DNA of 64,000 nucleotides from Hyphomonadaceae bacterium (GCA_014378995.1 JACMMP010000010.1:1-64000); one strand, 5' to 3'. Counted from the stretch's first letter, positions 28,560 through 38,324 are shown. Made by a program: numbers and translations. The notes: generated by a model from the sequence alone, not told the origin.

Positions 28560-29231
28560 ATGCGGAAAGTCATCACCGGCGCGTTCGTCTCGATGGACGG
28601 CGTCATCCAGGCGCCGGGCGGACCGCAAGAAGATCCAACCGGAGGATTCGACAAGGGCGGCTGGGTTGCTCCTCTGATTGATCAGGAGTTCGGCGCGGAG
28701 GTCGATGACCTGTTTAGCCAGCCGTTCGATTTGCTGCTCGGGCGCAAGACCTACGAAATCTTTGCCGCGCATTGGCCGTTCGCCGAGGGCCTCGGGTACG
28801 ACGAAATCGCTAAGCCCTTTAACTCGACCACTAAATACGTCGCGAGCCGCAAAGGCGTGGATTTGACTTGGAACGGCTCTGTCCACTTGAGCAACGCCGC
28901 GGCCGACATCGCCAAGCTGAAGACTGAAGACGGCCCGGCGCTCGTCACCCAAGGCAGCAGCGATCTCATTCAGACATTGCTGGCGCACGACCTGATCGAC
29001 GAGATCAGGCTGCAGACGTTCCCGATCCTGCTCGGCAAGGGCAAGAAGCTGTTCAAAGACGGTGCGCCGCCGCTGGCGTTCAGGCTGACGCACAGCAAGG
29101 TCTCGCAGAACGGCATCGTGATCGCCCGCTATGAACGCGCCGGCGCCGTCACCCCAGGCGACATAGCGATGATCGCGTCACCGAACGAACTGGAGCTTGC
29201 GCGGCGTGAACGGATGAAGCGCGAAGGCTAA
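28560..29231 (+). CDS. Dihydrofolate reductase/RibD C-terminal family protein
   Basis: MRKVITGAFVSMDGVIQAPGGPQED; LLLGRKTYEIFAAHWP; LLGKGKKLFKDG. Confidence 0.85.
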   Translation: MRKVITGAFVSMDGVIQAPGGPQEDPTGGFDKGGWVAPLIDQEFGAEVDDLFSQPFDLLLGRKTYEIFAAHWPFAEGLGYDEIAKPFNSTTKYVASRKGVDLTWNGSVHLSNAAADIAKLKTEDGPALVTQGSSDLIQTLLAHDLIDEIRLQTFPILLGKGKKLFKDGAPPLAFRLTHSKVSQNGIVIARYERAGAVTPGDIAMIASPNELELARRERMKREG

Positions 29232-29239
29232 GGCCGCGC

Positions 29240-29461
29240 CTAGAGGGTGAAGCTTGCCAGCCTGCTGCGGAAGTCGGTGGCGGCTGTGGACCAACCGTCG
29301 GAGAGGCGGTTCACTTCCGGCGCGACCAGCTCGTCGTACTGGATTGCCGCCATGGCGAGGATCATGAAGGCGAGGCCGCCGAGCATGCGCCACTGCGCAT
29401 TGGCGAGAACACGCAGCCGGGACTTCACACCGCTAAGATCGATATTGTAACCGAACATCAC
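29240..29461 (-). CDS. Hypothetical small membrane protein
   Basis: 73-aa ORF with TM helix WRMLGGLAFMILAMAAIQY. Confidence 0.5.
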   Translation of the reverse strand: MMFGYNIDLSGVKSRLRVLANAQWRMLGGLAFMILAMAAIQYDELVAPEVNRLSDGWSTAATDFRSRLASFTL

Positions 29462-29556
29462 GCGCGCCTCATGGCTAATGCGCGCTCATCATTGCGTGCG
29501 AAGCGTAAACAAGAGCTAACCGAAAGGTTTACGCGCGCGCGATTTGCACTCGAATG

Positions 29557-29904
29557 TCAGCCGATGCGCACGACAAAACGCTTACGCATCGGTTCCACGA
29601 CGCGCCACACGCCGCTGAAGCCGGGCTCGATCACGAAACTGTCGCCCGCCGTGTAGCGTTGCGGCGCGCCGCCATCTGGCGTGAGTTCGCACACGCCTTC
29701 CAGCACGTGACAGAATTCCCACTCGTCGTAGTGGACGCGCCACGCGCCGACATCGGCCGCCCACTCGCCCACATAAGTTGTTCCATCGCGCTCATAGTCG
29801 AGCCGCGTCTCGGTCATCGGCGCGCCGTCAAGCAGACGATCCGGCGCAATCGGCTTGAAGTCCGGCGCACCTTCGCCGCGGATGGGGTGGAGCTTTCCGC
29901 TCAC
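29557..29904 (-). CDS. Cupin-domain protein
   Basis: EWAADVGAWRVHYDEWEFCHVLEGVCELTPDGGAPQRYTAGDSFVIEPGFSGVWRVVEP. Confidence 0.82.
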   Translation of the reverse strand: MSGKLHPIRGEGAPDFKPIAPDRLLDGAPMTETRLDYERDGTTYVGEWAADVGAWRVHYDEWEFCHVLEGVCELTPDGGAPQRYTAGDSFVIEPGFSGVWRVVEPMRKRFVVRIG

Positions 29905-30515
29905 CCCGCGCCGCCGGACTCATCGGTCTTCGGCTTTGCTTCGAACCCCGCGTAGCGGCCGAACATTTCTTCGGCGCGGCGCAGGTTCTTATCGAGCGAG
30001 GCCATCGTCTTGGCGAAGTCCCCGGCGCTGTCGCCGCGCCAGGCGGCGCGGGCTTGGCCGATGATGACGCCGAGCCCCTGGGCGCGCGCATTGCCGGTCA
30101 TGCCGTCAGCTTCCAGCCCCGCCAACGCCAACACCCAGCGCGCGCAGCGCACGTGACGCTGGTGCGCGGCGGCCAGAAGCGTCGGATCGCGGTCGGCCCC
30201 GTGCTCCATCGCCAGCACCGCGGCGCGGTGCGGCTCCATCGCTTCGAACCGGCGCATGATGAGATCGAACAGCCGGTCGCGCACGCTCTGGCCGGCGCTG
30301 AGTTGATCCAAATTATCGGCGATAGCGCGGTCGAACGCTTCCTCGGCGCAATCGGCCGCCTCCCCGAGGCTCGCGCCATAGAAATCCGTCACGGGACGGC
30401 TGGCGGCGTCCGCAAGCTTGACTAGAGTGGCTTCGCGCCACGATCCGGACGCGGCCAGCGATAGCGCGGCGCGCGCGAGGTCACGCCGGAGTGTGGGGTC
30501 GTGCAGTGCGGACAT
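29901..30515 (-). CDS. TetR-like regulatory protein
   Basis: LRRDLARAALSLAASGSWREATLVKLADAASRPVTDFYGA HTH-like N-terminus; 4-bp overlap with the cupin gene. Confidence 0.6.
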   Translation of the reverse strand: MSALHDPTLRRDLARAALSLAASGSWREATLVKLADAASRPVTDFYGASLGEAADCAEEAFDRAIADNLDQLSAGQSVRDRLFDLIMRRFEAMEPHRAAVLAMEHGADRDPTLLAAAHQRHVRCARWVLALAGLEADGMTGNARAQGLGVIIGQARAAWRGDSAGDFAKTMASLDKNLRRAEEMFGRYAGFEAKPKTDESGGAG

Positions 30516-30612
30516 GAAACCTTCGCCACGGGATGTGTGTTGCCAATGAACAAGCCCCCGCCGGAATGCCCCGTCAAGCGGGCGCCGGGGGCATTCTGTT
30601 GAGGAGACGCTT

Positions 30613-31530
30613 TTGGCAGACTGCGCGCTCGGCGAACGATTACGCCCCCATCCCCATTACGATCATGGCCTGCAGGCAAAACTCGCCCGTTGGAACCACG
30701 ACCGGCTCGCGCCGCAAACGCCGTGCGCGGATTGGCTTGGAGAGCTTCGGCGCGAATTCGACCTGAAGCGCATCGAACTCGATTACCTCGAGGCCACGCG
30801 CGCCGAGCATATTGCGCGCGCCGCCGCCGCGCCGCGCGATCCGGACGGTTTCGTCGCGTGGTTCGAGGCGCTCAAGGAGACTGGGCCGGGCCAAAACGAC
30901 CCCCTGTTTCCGTGGTTGGCAGAGCAAGCGACACTCGCGGAGATGCGCTGGTTCGTGGAGCAGGAAGCCGCTGGCGAAGCGGGGTTTGACGATCTCGTCG
31001 CGCTGTCGCAAGTGAAATTGCCGGCGCGGGCCAAGCTCGAACTCGCCCGCAATTATTGGGACGAGATGGGTCGCGGCAACGCCAAGGGCATGCACGGGCC
31101 GATGCTCGAAAACCTGGTCCGCACGCTGAAAATCACTCCGCAGATCGAGACCACGCTCGCGCCGTCACTGGCGCTGGGCAACACGATGGCGGCGTTCGCG
31201 ACCAACAGAACGTTTGCCTACCACGCGATCGGCGCCCTCGGCGTGATCGAGATGACGGCGCCCTGGCGGGCGGCGCAGGTGAGCTTGGCGTTGCGGCGGC
31301 TCCACGTATCGGCAAAGGCGCGCCACTATTTCGATCTTCACGCCGTGCTCGACGTGAAGCACTCGGAAGCCTGGAATAAAGAAGTGTTTCACTCTCTCGT
31401 TGCCGACACTCCCGATGTGGCGCCTTATATCGCCGAGGGCGCGCTGATGCGCCTGCAGTGCGGCGGCGAATGCTTCGAGGCGTACCGGCGTCATCTGTGG
31501 GGCGGCGACGGCAAGGCGCCGCCAGCTTGA
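30613..31530 (+). CDS. Iron-containing redox enzyme family protein (heme-oxygenase-like fold)
   Basis: FPWLAEQATLAEMRWFVEQEAAGEAGFDDLVALSQV; ELARNYWDEMGRGNAKGMHGPMLENL; HYFDLHAVLDVKHSEAWNKEV. Confidence 0.65.
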   Translation: MADCALGERLRPHPHYDHGLQAKLARWNHDRLAPQTPCADWLGELRREFDLKRIELDYLEATRAEHIARAAAAPRDPDGFVAWFEALKETGPGQNDPLFPWLAEQATLAEMRWFVEQEAAGEAGFDDLVALSQVKLPARAKLELARNYWDEMGRGNAKGMHGPMLENLVRTLKITPQIETTLAPSLALGNTMAAFATNRTFAYHAIGALGVIEMTAPWRAAQVSLALRRLHVSAKARHYFDLHAVLDVKHSEAWNKEVFHSLVADTPDVAPYIAEGALMRLQCGGECFEAYRRHLWGGDGKAPPA

Positions 31531-32444
31531 ACGACGCGCGCGATCGCGCGTTGCTCGACCTGCTCTCCGCGCTGGAGGAGCGCCAGTATCGCTTCATTAC
31601 ACCAACGCCGACGACCCATGCGCGGGTGACGGCGCGCAAACCAGAAGCCGGGGACTTGCGCGACGTGCTGGGCTGGTCCCTGCCTTTCCGCGCGGAAACG
31701 CTGGATCGAGAAATCTTTGCATCGCTGAAAGCGGCGGACGCGCTCGACCTGCGCGGCGATCTCTTTGTGAGCCGCCTCCGCGTCTCAAGCCTCGACGATC
31801 TGCTGCTCCTGCACTCCGCCTATCCGACCATTCAGCGCGACGCTGTTTTTTTCGGCCCTGACTCGTACCGTTTTGCGGCCTTGTTGCGCGCCGAGTTGCC
31901 GCGGCTCCTCCCGCGCCGGCGCATCGTCGATGTCGGCGCGGGCAGCGGAATTGGCGGCCTTGTCGCGGCGCAGACGGCGCCGGGCGCCCGAGTCACGCTC
32001 AGCGACATAAATCCCGAAGCGCTGCGCCTCGCCGCCGTCAATGCAGCTTTCGCCGGTGTCGATGCGGAGATCGTACTGGCAAGCGGGCTCGACGGCGCCG
32101 AGGGCGAGATCGACTGCATAATCGCCAATCCGCCCTACATCGTCGATGGAAGCCATCGCGGCTACCGCGACGGCGGCCCGATGCATGGCGGCCAGCTCTC
32201 GCTCGATTGGGCCAACGCCGCCGCCTCGCGGTTGAGCCCTGGCGGCGCGCTTATCCTCTATACCGGCAGCGCGATCGTGAACGGAGCGGACGAGTTGCAA
32301 GCCGCACTCCTCGCCGCGTTGAGCGGCTTCGACATCAGCTATCGCGAACTCGATCCCGATGTCTTCGGCGAGGAGCTGGCGCAGCCGGCGTACGCCGACG
32401 TCGAGCGCATCGCCGTCGTCGGCCTCGTCGCCATTAAGCGTTAG
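31527..32444 (+). CDS. HemK/PrmC-like methyltransferase
   Basis: IVDVGAGSGIGGLVAAQTAPGARVTLSDINPEALRLAAVNA; IIANPPYI; TTG start overlapping the preceding TGA. Confidence 0.75.
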   Translation: MNDARDRALLDLLSALEERQYRFITPTPTTHARVTARKPEAGDLRDVLGWSLPFRAETLDREIFASLKAADALDLRGDLFVSRLRVSSLDDLLLLHSAYPTIQRDAVFFGPDSYRFAALLRAELPRLLPRRRIVDVGAGSGIGGLVAAQTAPGARVTLSDINPEALRLAAVNAAFAGVDAEIVLASGLDGAEGEIDCIIANPPYIVDGSHRGYRDGGPMHGGQLSLDWANAAASRLSPGGALILYTGSAIVNGADELQAALLAALSGFDISYRELDPDVFGEELAQPAYADVERIAVVGLVAIKR

Positions 32445-33565
32445 AGCGGCGGCGGCGGCGCCAACTCCATCACCACCATCGCACTCAGCGCCGACGCCAG
32501 CAGCGCAGTCGCCCGGGCGCGGTCGCGCCAGGAGAGAACAACTGCCGGTCCAGTATCGGTCTTGTTGACATCGACGACATAGAGCCGGCCGCTGGCGCGC
32601 TCGCGCAGCACGTCGAGGCCGCCCCAATCCAGTTTCATGGCCGCGCAAAGCCGGGTCAGCTGCGCGATCTCGGCCGGAGAGAACGCCTCAGCCGGCGTTT
32701 TTACGACTACGCTAGAGCTCTGAATCGAAAAACGCGCAGTGGCGGGCTTGCGTTTGACGAACACGACGACCGGCCGCCCGCCGACGCACGCCGTGCGCAG
32801 ATCTTCAACAAATCCATCCTCGCCTTCGGTGCGGATCAGATATTGATACGCGGCCCCCGGCGCGGCGGGCCGTGGGCACTCTACGATATGCCCATCGTGT
32901 AGGCCGTTCGCCTCGCTCTTCTCCACGGCTTCGCCGATGTGCGTCACCGGATCGAGCGCAAGCGGATAGCCAAACACCTGCTCCATCATCCGCGCGACAT
33001 GGGTTTTCGAAACATCGCCGACGTCGAAATTGAATGCGCGTGGGTGGCGCGGCTCCGGGGGCGTCGCGATGGTGGCGTCCTCGAAATAAAAGGCGGCGTC
33101 CGCCTCTTGCGGCGAAGACGCAAAGCGCATCCCACCCCACACCGTCGCCGCCCAGATGATGTACCAGGGCCGCGGCTGGTGCGGCGCAAACCAGATGCGC
33201 GGTCCCGCCGGCAGCGTTAGCCGCGCCCAGAAGCCGCGCGCGCGCACGAACGCGTAATAGGTCAGCCAGCGCGCAATGTCGGCCCAGAGCTGAAAATCGT
33301 TCTTCATCCACACGCCGGTGGACTTCACCAGGATGCGGCCGCCTTCATATCGAAAGTCGCCCAGCCACGCGCCGCGCTGGGGGTTGCGTCCGGGGGTGAA
33401 ATCAATTGCGGACAAGCCCGTCTCCTGCAGCGGACTTGTTGTGCCAAAGCAGCCGCGTTGTGGAAAGCGCCTAGCCCTTGCCCAAATCGCGCGACCGCTG
33501 TGCGGCGGCGGAGACGGCGCGGCGCAATAGCGGGCCGAGGCCATCGCCGGCGCCGAGTATATCAA
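32441..33565 (-). CDS. Conserved hypothetical, possible ATP-grasp-like protein (start uncertain)
   Basis: FSPAEIAQLTRLCAAMKLDWGGLDVLRERASGRLYVVDVNKTDTGPAV resembles ATP-grasp C-terminal metal/ATP motif. Confidence 0.5.
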   Translation of the reverse strand: MIYSAPAMASARYCAAPSPPPHSGRAIWARARRFPQRGCFGTTSPLQETGLSAIDFTPGRNPQRGAWLGDFRYEGGRILVKSTGVWMKNDFQLWADIARWLTYYAFVRARGFWARLTLPAGPRIWFAPHQPRPWYIIWAATVWGGMRFASSPQEADAAFYFEDATIATPPEPRHPRAFNFDVGDVSKTHVARMMEQVFGYPLALDPVTHIGEAVEKSEANGLHDGHIVECPRPAAPGAAYQYLIRTEGEDGFVEDLRTACVGGRPVVVFVKRKPATARFSIQSSSVVVKTPAEAFSPAEIAQLTRLCAAMKLDWGGLDVLRERASGRLYVVDVNKTDTGPAVVLSWRDRARATALLASALSAMVVMELAPPPPL

Positions 33566-34292
33566 GCGCCGCCTCAGTGGTGCCGCCGGCTGAGGTGACT
33601 TGCTTGCGTAAAGTGCTGGCGCTGTCGCCGGTTTCCAACATCAGGGCGCCGGCGCCGGCCACGGTCCGGGTGGCGAGCCGCATTGCGGTTTCTTTGTCCA
33701 AGCCCTCCTGCTCCGCCGCGGCTGCGAGCACTTCGGCGAGCAAGAAAACGTAGGCCGGGCCGGAGCCGGAGACGGCCGTCACGACATCCATCAACCGTTC
33801 CGCCGCGATCGGCTCGACCGTGCCGAGCGGCGCCAGCAATTGCTCGATCAACTGGCGGTCTTCCGCCGTGCATGCCGGCGAGGCGACGTAAGCGGTGACG
33901 CCCCGGCCGATCCGGGCCGGCGTGTTCGGCACGCAGCGGATCACGCGCTGGGCGCCGAACTCACGCGACAGCTTGTCGATCGTCACGCCTGCCATCACCG
34001 ACAGGACGCGCGTATCCTCGCCCACGAACTTGCGCGCCGTTTCAATCGCGGCGGGAAAACTTTGCGGCTTTACTGCCAGCACGAGCACATCCGCCGGCCC
34101 TGCGTCGGGCGGATTAAGCACCGCGCCGACGGCAACCAGTTCGCGCTCAAGATCGAGATCAAAATTGGGTTCGACGACCGTAAGCGTCAGCCCGCCGCCC
34201 TTGCGGACGGCTTCGATCCAGCCGCGGACCAGCGCGCCGCCCATGGCGCCCGCGCCGACCAAGGCGATCGATGGAGATTCAAGGCCGCTCAC
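33471..34292 (-). CDS. proC: Pyrroline-5-carboxylate reductase
   Basis: IALVGAGAMGGALVRGWIEA; VIRCVPNTPARIGRGVTAY; DVVTAVSGSGPAYVFLLAEVL; VTSAGGTTEAAL. Confidence 0.95.
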   Translation of the reverse strand: MSGLESPSIALVGAGAMGGALVRGWIEAVRKGGGLTLTVVEPNFDLDLERELVAVGAVLNPPDAGPADVLVLAVKPQSFPAAIETARKFVGEDTRVLSVMAGVTIDKLSREFGAQRVIRCVPNTPARIGRGVTAYVASPACTAEDRQLIEQLLAPLGTVEPIAAERLMDVVTAVSGSGPAYVFLLAEVLAAAAEQEGLDKETAMRLATRTVAGAGALMLETGDSASTLRKQVTSAGGTTEAALDILGAGDGLGPLLRRAVSAAAQRSRDLGKG

Positions 34293-34795
34293 GCTTCTCC
34301 GACGGTTTCGAATAAGGCCGCCTTGCAGGCGTCCTCAGCCGACATGCCGCCGAGAATAACGAATTGGAAGGCCGGCTGGAAGCGCTCCGCCGCATCCATC
34401 GCCGCGGCCAACATCGCCTGCACTTCGCCGATCGAGATCTCATCACGGCCGATCATCGGTAGAGCGTGCCGGAAGATGATCGTGCCGTCGTCAGACCAGA
34501 CGTCGAAATGGCCGAGCCACAGGTTTTCGTTGATGAGGCCCGCCAAGCGCACCGCTTCCTGCAAGCGCGACTTCGGCGCCTGGATATCGAAGCCGAGCGT
34601 GAAAAGCAGCGCTGGCAGTTCGTGGCGATAGGCGAAATAGCCGACGCTCTCGCCCCAATGGCAGCGGAAGGAGAAATGCACGTCTCCGTCCTCGGCGCGT
34701 TCGCAGCCGAAACGATCGTCGGAGCCAATAACGGCTTCGACCGTATCAAGCGGATCGGAAACGGTTTCCGGTTCGTCATCGAGCCAGAGATCCAT
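34289..34795 (-). CDS. YbjN domain-containing protein
   Basis: VHFSFRCHWGESVGYFAYRHELPALLFTLGFDIQAPKSRLQEAVRLAGLINENLWLGHFDVWSDDGTIIFRHALP; 4-bp overlap with proC. Confidence 0.85.
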   Translation of the reverse strand: MDLWLDDEPETVSDPLDTVEAVIGSDDRFGCERAEDGDVHFSFRCHWGESVGYFAYRHELPALLFTLGFDIQAPKSRLQEAVRLAGLINENLWLGHFDVWSDDGTIIFRHALPMIGRDEISIGEVQAMLAAAMDAAERFQPAFQFVILGGMSAEDACKAALFETVGEA

Positions 34796-35001
34796 GAGCG
34801 TCCCCTTCGAGCCCAAGGGCCGCGATTGGCGGCCGGTTGATCGATCTCTTCGCCTTGGCTGCGCGCTTTGAGCGGGCGCGTCGAATCAAGCCCCTTAGAG
34901 ACAAGGTAAGCGCGGAGAGTCTTGCGCCAAACTTAACGGGGCGGCTTATCCCGACTCTCGGCGCCGCAATGCACAGTCTTTCCGGGCGCGAACAGCGCGC
35001 C

Positions 35002-35114
35002 GTAGAGCGGAACCCGGGGCCAACACACAGCTCGTAGCCCTGGGTTCCGGATCGCGCTTCGCGCGCCTGCGTCGCTGAAGCCGACTTCGGCGGCGCAAGC
35101 GCGTCCGGAATGAC
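35002..35114. repeat. Divergent relative of the CGTCATCC-type intergenic palindrome
   Basis: ...CCTGGGTTCCGGATCGCGCTTCGCGCGC...GCGTCCGGAATGACTC; resembles 20003-20111 and 59726-59826 but degenerate. Confidence 0.5.
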
Positions 35115-35381
35115 TCAATCGGATTTAATCGGTGCGTTAGCGAGCGCCGCTTCTAGCGCGGCAATGCGCGCGCGCAGCGCATCGGCCGCGGCGCGCGCCT
35201 CGGCGGCGAGCTGCTTCACCGCCTCGAACTCGTCGCGGCCCACCAGGTCCATTTCCGCTACGAAACGGTCTGCCTGGGTGCGCATGAAGCTTTTGGCCTC
35301 GTCGCCCGCACCCTGGGCCATGCCCATCGCGCCGGTCATCAAACGGGCCAGATCATCGAACACCGAGCTTGTCGTTTGCAT
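35115..35381 (-). CDS. UbiK-family accessory factor (BMFP domain)
   Basis: FMRTQADRFVAEMDLVGRDEFEAVKQLAAEARAAADALRARIAALEAAL. Confidence 0.82.
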   Translation of the reverse strand: MQTTSSVFDDLARLMTGAMGMAQGAGDEAKSFMRTQADRFVAEMDLVGRDEFEAVKQLAAEARAAADALRARIAALEAALANAPIKSD

Positions 35382-35455
35382 GTGGACCGATCCTTTCCGC
35401 CTACTTAGAAACCCCGGGCCAGCCGGGGCAATGCGGCGAAACAGCTGAACTCAGG

Positions 35456-36520
35456 ATGTTAGCGGCGATGATCGAGGCGGCTTTCCAATTCCCCAATATC
35501 AACCCAGCGGCGCTGACGCTGCCGGCGTTCGAGCTGTTCGGCAACACGCTCGGGCCCTTCCCGCTGCGCTGGTACGCGCTGGCCTATATTGTTGGCCTCG
35601 TGCTGGGCTGGCGCTGGATGGTGTGGCTGATCCGGCGCGACAAGCTCTGGGCGCCTGGCCGCCCCGCGCTCAGCGTGATGCAAGCCGATGATTTTCTGTT
35701 CTGGGCGACGCTTGGCGTCATCCTCGGCGGCCGGCTCGGCTACGTGCTGTTCTACAAAACCGACATGCTCTGGCTAAGCCCGCTGGAGGTTTTCCAGATT
35801 TGGCAAGGCGGCATGAGCTTCCACGGCGGCTTGATCGGTGTTGCGCTCGCCGCGTTCTGGTTCGCGCGGCAAAAGCACGTCAACGAAGAGCAGTTCGCGG
35901 GGCTGGCCAAAAAGCACGTCGTCACTGAGCCGCCGGCGGACAATAAGAGCGAATACACCCGCATCGGCCCGCAAGGGTGGCTGAAGAAAAAAGAAGCTGA
36001 CGATCTGCGCGAGAAAGCGCGCACCGATACGGTGGATCTCTTGCGCCTTGGCGACATCGCCGCCGCGGCTGCGCCGATTGGCTTGTTCTTCGGCCGCATC
36101 GCCAATTTCATCAATGGCGAACTCTGGGGGCGGACGACCGATGGCCCGTTGGGCGTCGTGTTCTGCAACCGCACCATCACGGAGTTGAATTACGGCACGT
36201 GCCCAGCGGGCGTCGAACCGCGCCATCCCAGCCAGCTTTATGAAGCGGCGCTCGAAGGCGTCGCGCTTTTCGCTATCATCAGCATCGCGACTCTGCGCTT
36301 TGAATCGCTGCGCCGGCCGGGCCTGAATGTCGGCCTCTTCCTCCTCTTTTACGGGCTTTTCCGCGCCATTCTTGAAACCGTGCGCGAGCCGGATTCGCAC
36401 ATGCCCGCCGCGCTGCAGGGCTATGTCACCATGGGCATGCTGCTCTCGATCCCGATGATTGTCGCAGGCCTTTGGCTGATCCGCCGCGCCTTCGCCCAAC
36501 CCAAACTGGCGCCGGCGTGA
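35456..36520 (+). CDS. lgt: Prolipoprotein diacylglyceryl transferase
   Basis: FPLRWYALAYIVGLVLGWR; GGRLGYVLFY; GGMSFHGGLIG; GLFFGRIANFINGELWGR; HPSQLYEAALEG. Confidence 0.96.
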   Translation: MLAAMIEAAFQFPNINPAALTLPAFELFGNTLGPFPLRWYALAYIVGLVLGWRWMVWLIRRDKLWAPGRPALSVMQADDFLFWATLGVILGGRLGYVLFYKTDMLWLSPLEVFQIWQGGMSFHGGLIGVALAAFWFARQKHVNEEQFAGLAKKHVVTEPPADNKSEYTRIGPQGWLKKKEADDLREKARTDTVDLLRLGDIAAAAAPIGLFFGRIANFINGELWGRTTDGPLGVVFCNRTITELNYGTCPAGVEPRHPSQLYEAALEGVALFAIISIATLRFESLRRPGLNVGLFLLFYGLFRAILETVREPDSHMPAALQGYVTMGMLLSIPMIVAGLWLIRRAFAQPKLAPA

Positions 36521-37560
36521 GTCTCCGCGAAAAACTCGTTGAGCATATTCGCGAGAACGGGCCGATGACGGTTGCCGAATACATGGCGGCGTGCCTCTAC
36601 GATCCGGAAGACGGCTATTACGCGACGCGGCCATCCATCGGCGGCGCAAACGCGGACTTTCTGACCGCCCCCGAAGCCAGCCAGATGTATGGCGAGCTGA
36701 TCGGCCTGTGGTGCGCGCACGAATGGGACGCGCTGGGCAAGCCGGCGTTCAATCTGATCGAGCTTGGCCCCGGCCGCGGCGTGCTGATGCAGGATATGCT
36801 GCGCGCCACGCAGCGCGTCGAAGGCTTCCAGGACTCATCGAACGTTGTGCTGGTGGAAGTCAGCGCGCCCTTGCGTGATGAACAAGCCGAGCGCGTGCCG
36901 CAAGCGGAATGGGCGCTGCGGCTCGACGACGCGCCGCCTGGCGCATCGCTTATAATAGGCAACGAATTCCTTGACTGCTTGCCGATCCGCCAGTTCGTTC
37001 GCGGCGAAGATGGCTGGCATGAAAAACTCGTCGGCATGGACGAGGTTGATCAATTGACGTTCGGCCTGAGCGCCGCCTTGCCCGCGCCGGACAGCGACGA
37101 CGAGCCGGGCACCGTCCGCGAAGTGGCGCCGGCGCTTGAAAGCCTGATCTACGAATTGGAGCGCCGCCTGCATGAAGCGCCCGGCCGCGCGCTCTTGATC
37201 GATTATGGCTACGTGACGCCCGAAGGCGCCGACACGCTGCAAGCGCTTAAACGGCACACCAAGGTCGATCCTATCGAAACACCGGGCGAAGCCGATCTCA
37301 CCGCGCATGTCGATTTCGCGCGTGTCGCGCATTTAGCCGAACAAGCGGGCCTCGACGTACACGGCCCCATCACGCAGGGCCTGTTCCTGCGTGGGCTCGG
37401 CATCGAACTGCGTTTTAAAGCGCTGGCTGAAGCCAATCCACCGCACGCGGAGCGGCTCGCGCGCGAAATGCACCGCCTTACATCGCCCGATCAAATGGGC
37501 GCATTGTTCAAAGTGATATGCCTGTCGAGCCCCAACCTCCCGCCGCCGGCGGGCTTCTGA
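36517..37560 (+). CDS. SAM-dependent methyltransferase, MidA/NDUFAF7 family
   Basis: PMTVAEYMAACLYDPEDGYYAT; FNLIELGPGRGVLMQDMLR; GTG start with 4-bp overlap with lgt. Confidence 0.93.
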   Translation: MSLREKLVEHIRENGPMTVAEYMAACLYDPEDGYYATRPSIGGANADFLTAPEASQMYGELIGLWCAHEWDALGKPAFNLIELGPGRGVLMQDMLRATQRVEGFQDSSNVVLVEVSAPLRDEQAERVPQAEWALRLDDAPPGASLIIGNEFLDCLPIRQFVRGEDGWHEKLVGMDEVDQLTFGLSAALPAPDSDDEPGTVREVAPALESLIYELERRLHEAPGRALLIDYGYVTPEGADTLQALKRHTKVDPIETPGEADLTAHVDFARVAHLAEQAGLDVHGPITQGLFLRGLGIELRFKALAEANPPHAERLAREMHRLTSPDQMGALFKVICLSSPNLPPPAGF

Positions 37561-38324
37561 GCGCGGACGCGCCGCCGCATTGGACAGCCAATGTGCTGAG
37601 CGGCGTGCGCCACGGCTTCTTCGGCCGCCGCGGCGGCGTGTCGGGCGGCATCTATGCAAGCCTGAACGCCGGCACGGGCTCGCGCGACGATGCGGATGCA
37701 ACGCACGAGAACCGCACCCGCATCGCCGCCACTTTCGGCGCCCCACTCGATCACCTCATCGGCGCACACCAAGTGCATTCGCCGACGGCCGTGTTCGTGA
37801 CCGCGCCCTGGCCGGGCGAACGCCCGCACGCGGACGCGCTCGTCACCACGATTCCGGGCCTTGCGATCTCGGTGCTGACGGCCGACTGCGCGCCTGTGCT
37901 GCTTGCCGATACGGAAGCTGGCGTGATCGCGGCTGCGCACGCGGGTTGGAAGGGCGCCATCGGGGGCGTGCTGGAAAGCGCCGTGGCGCTCATGCAAGAG
38001 CATGGCGCCGACGCGTCCCGCATCGACGCCGCCATCGGCCCTTGCATCCACCAAGCCTCGTATCAGGTCGGCGCCGAATTCGAGCAGCGCTTTCGCGATG
38101 CAGATGCGAGCTATTCGCGCTTCTTCTCTCCCGGCCGCGACGGCACGTTTCAGTTCGATTTGCCCGGTTTCTGTGCAGATCGGCTGGCCGCCGCGGGCGT
38201 GCGGCGAATCGAGACGCTGCCGCTCGACACCTATGCGCACGAAGACGCCCTCTTCAGCCACCGGCGATCCGTGCATCGAAACGAGGGCGATTACGGGCGC
38301 AACTGCGCCGCCATTGCGCTCTAG
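37518..38324 (+). CDS. pgeF: Peptidoglycan editing factor PgeF (laccase-domain)
   Basis: RHGFFGRRGGVSGGIYASLNAG; HQVHSPTAVFV; VLTADCAPVLLAD; AAHAGWKGA; GPCIHQASYQV. Confidence 0.92.
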   Translation: MPVEPQPPAAGGLLSADAPPHWTANVLSGVRHGFFGRRGGVSGGIYASLNAGTGSRDDADATHENRTRIAATFGAPLDHLIGAHQVHSPTAVFVTAPWPGERPHADALVTTIPGLAISVLTADCAPVLLADTEAGVIAAAHAGWKGAIGGVLESAVALMQEHGADASRIDAAIGPCIHQASYQVGAEFEQRFRDADASYSRFFSPGRDGTFQFDLPGFCADRLAAAGVRRIETLPLDTYAHEDALFSHRRSVHRNEGDYGRNCAAIAL

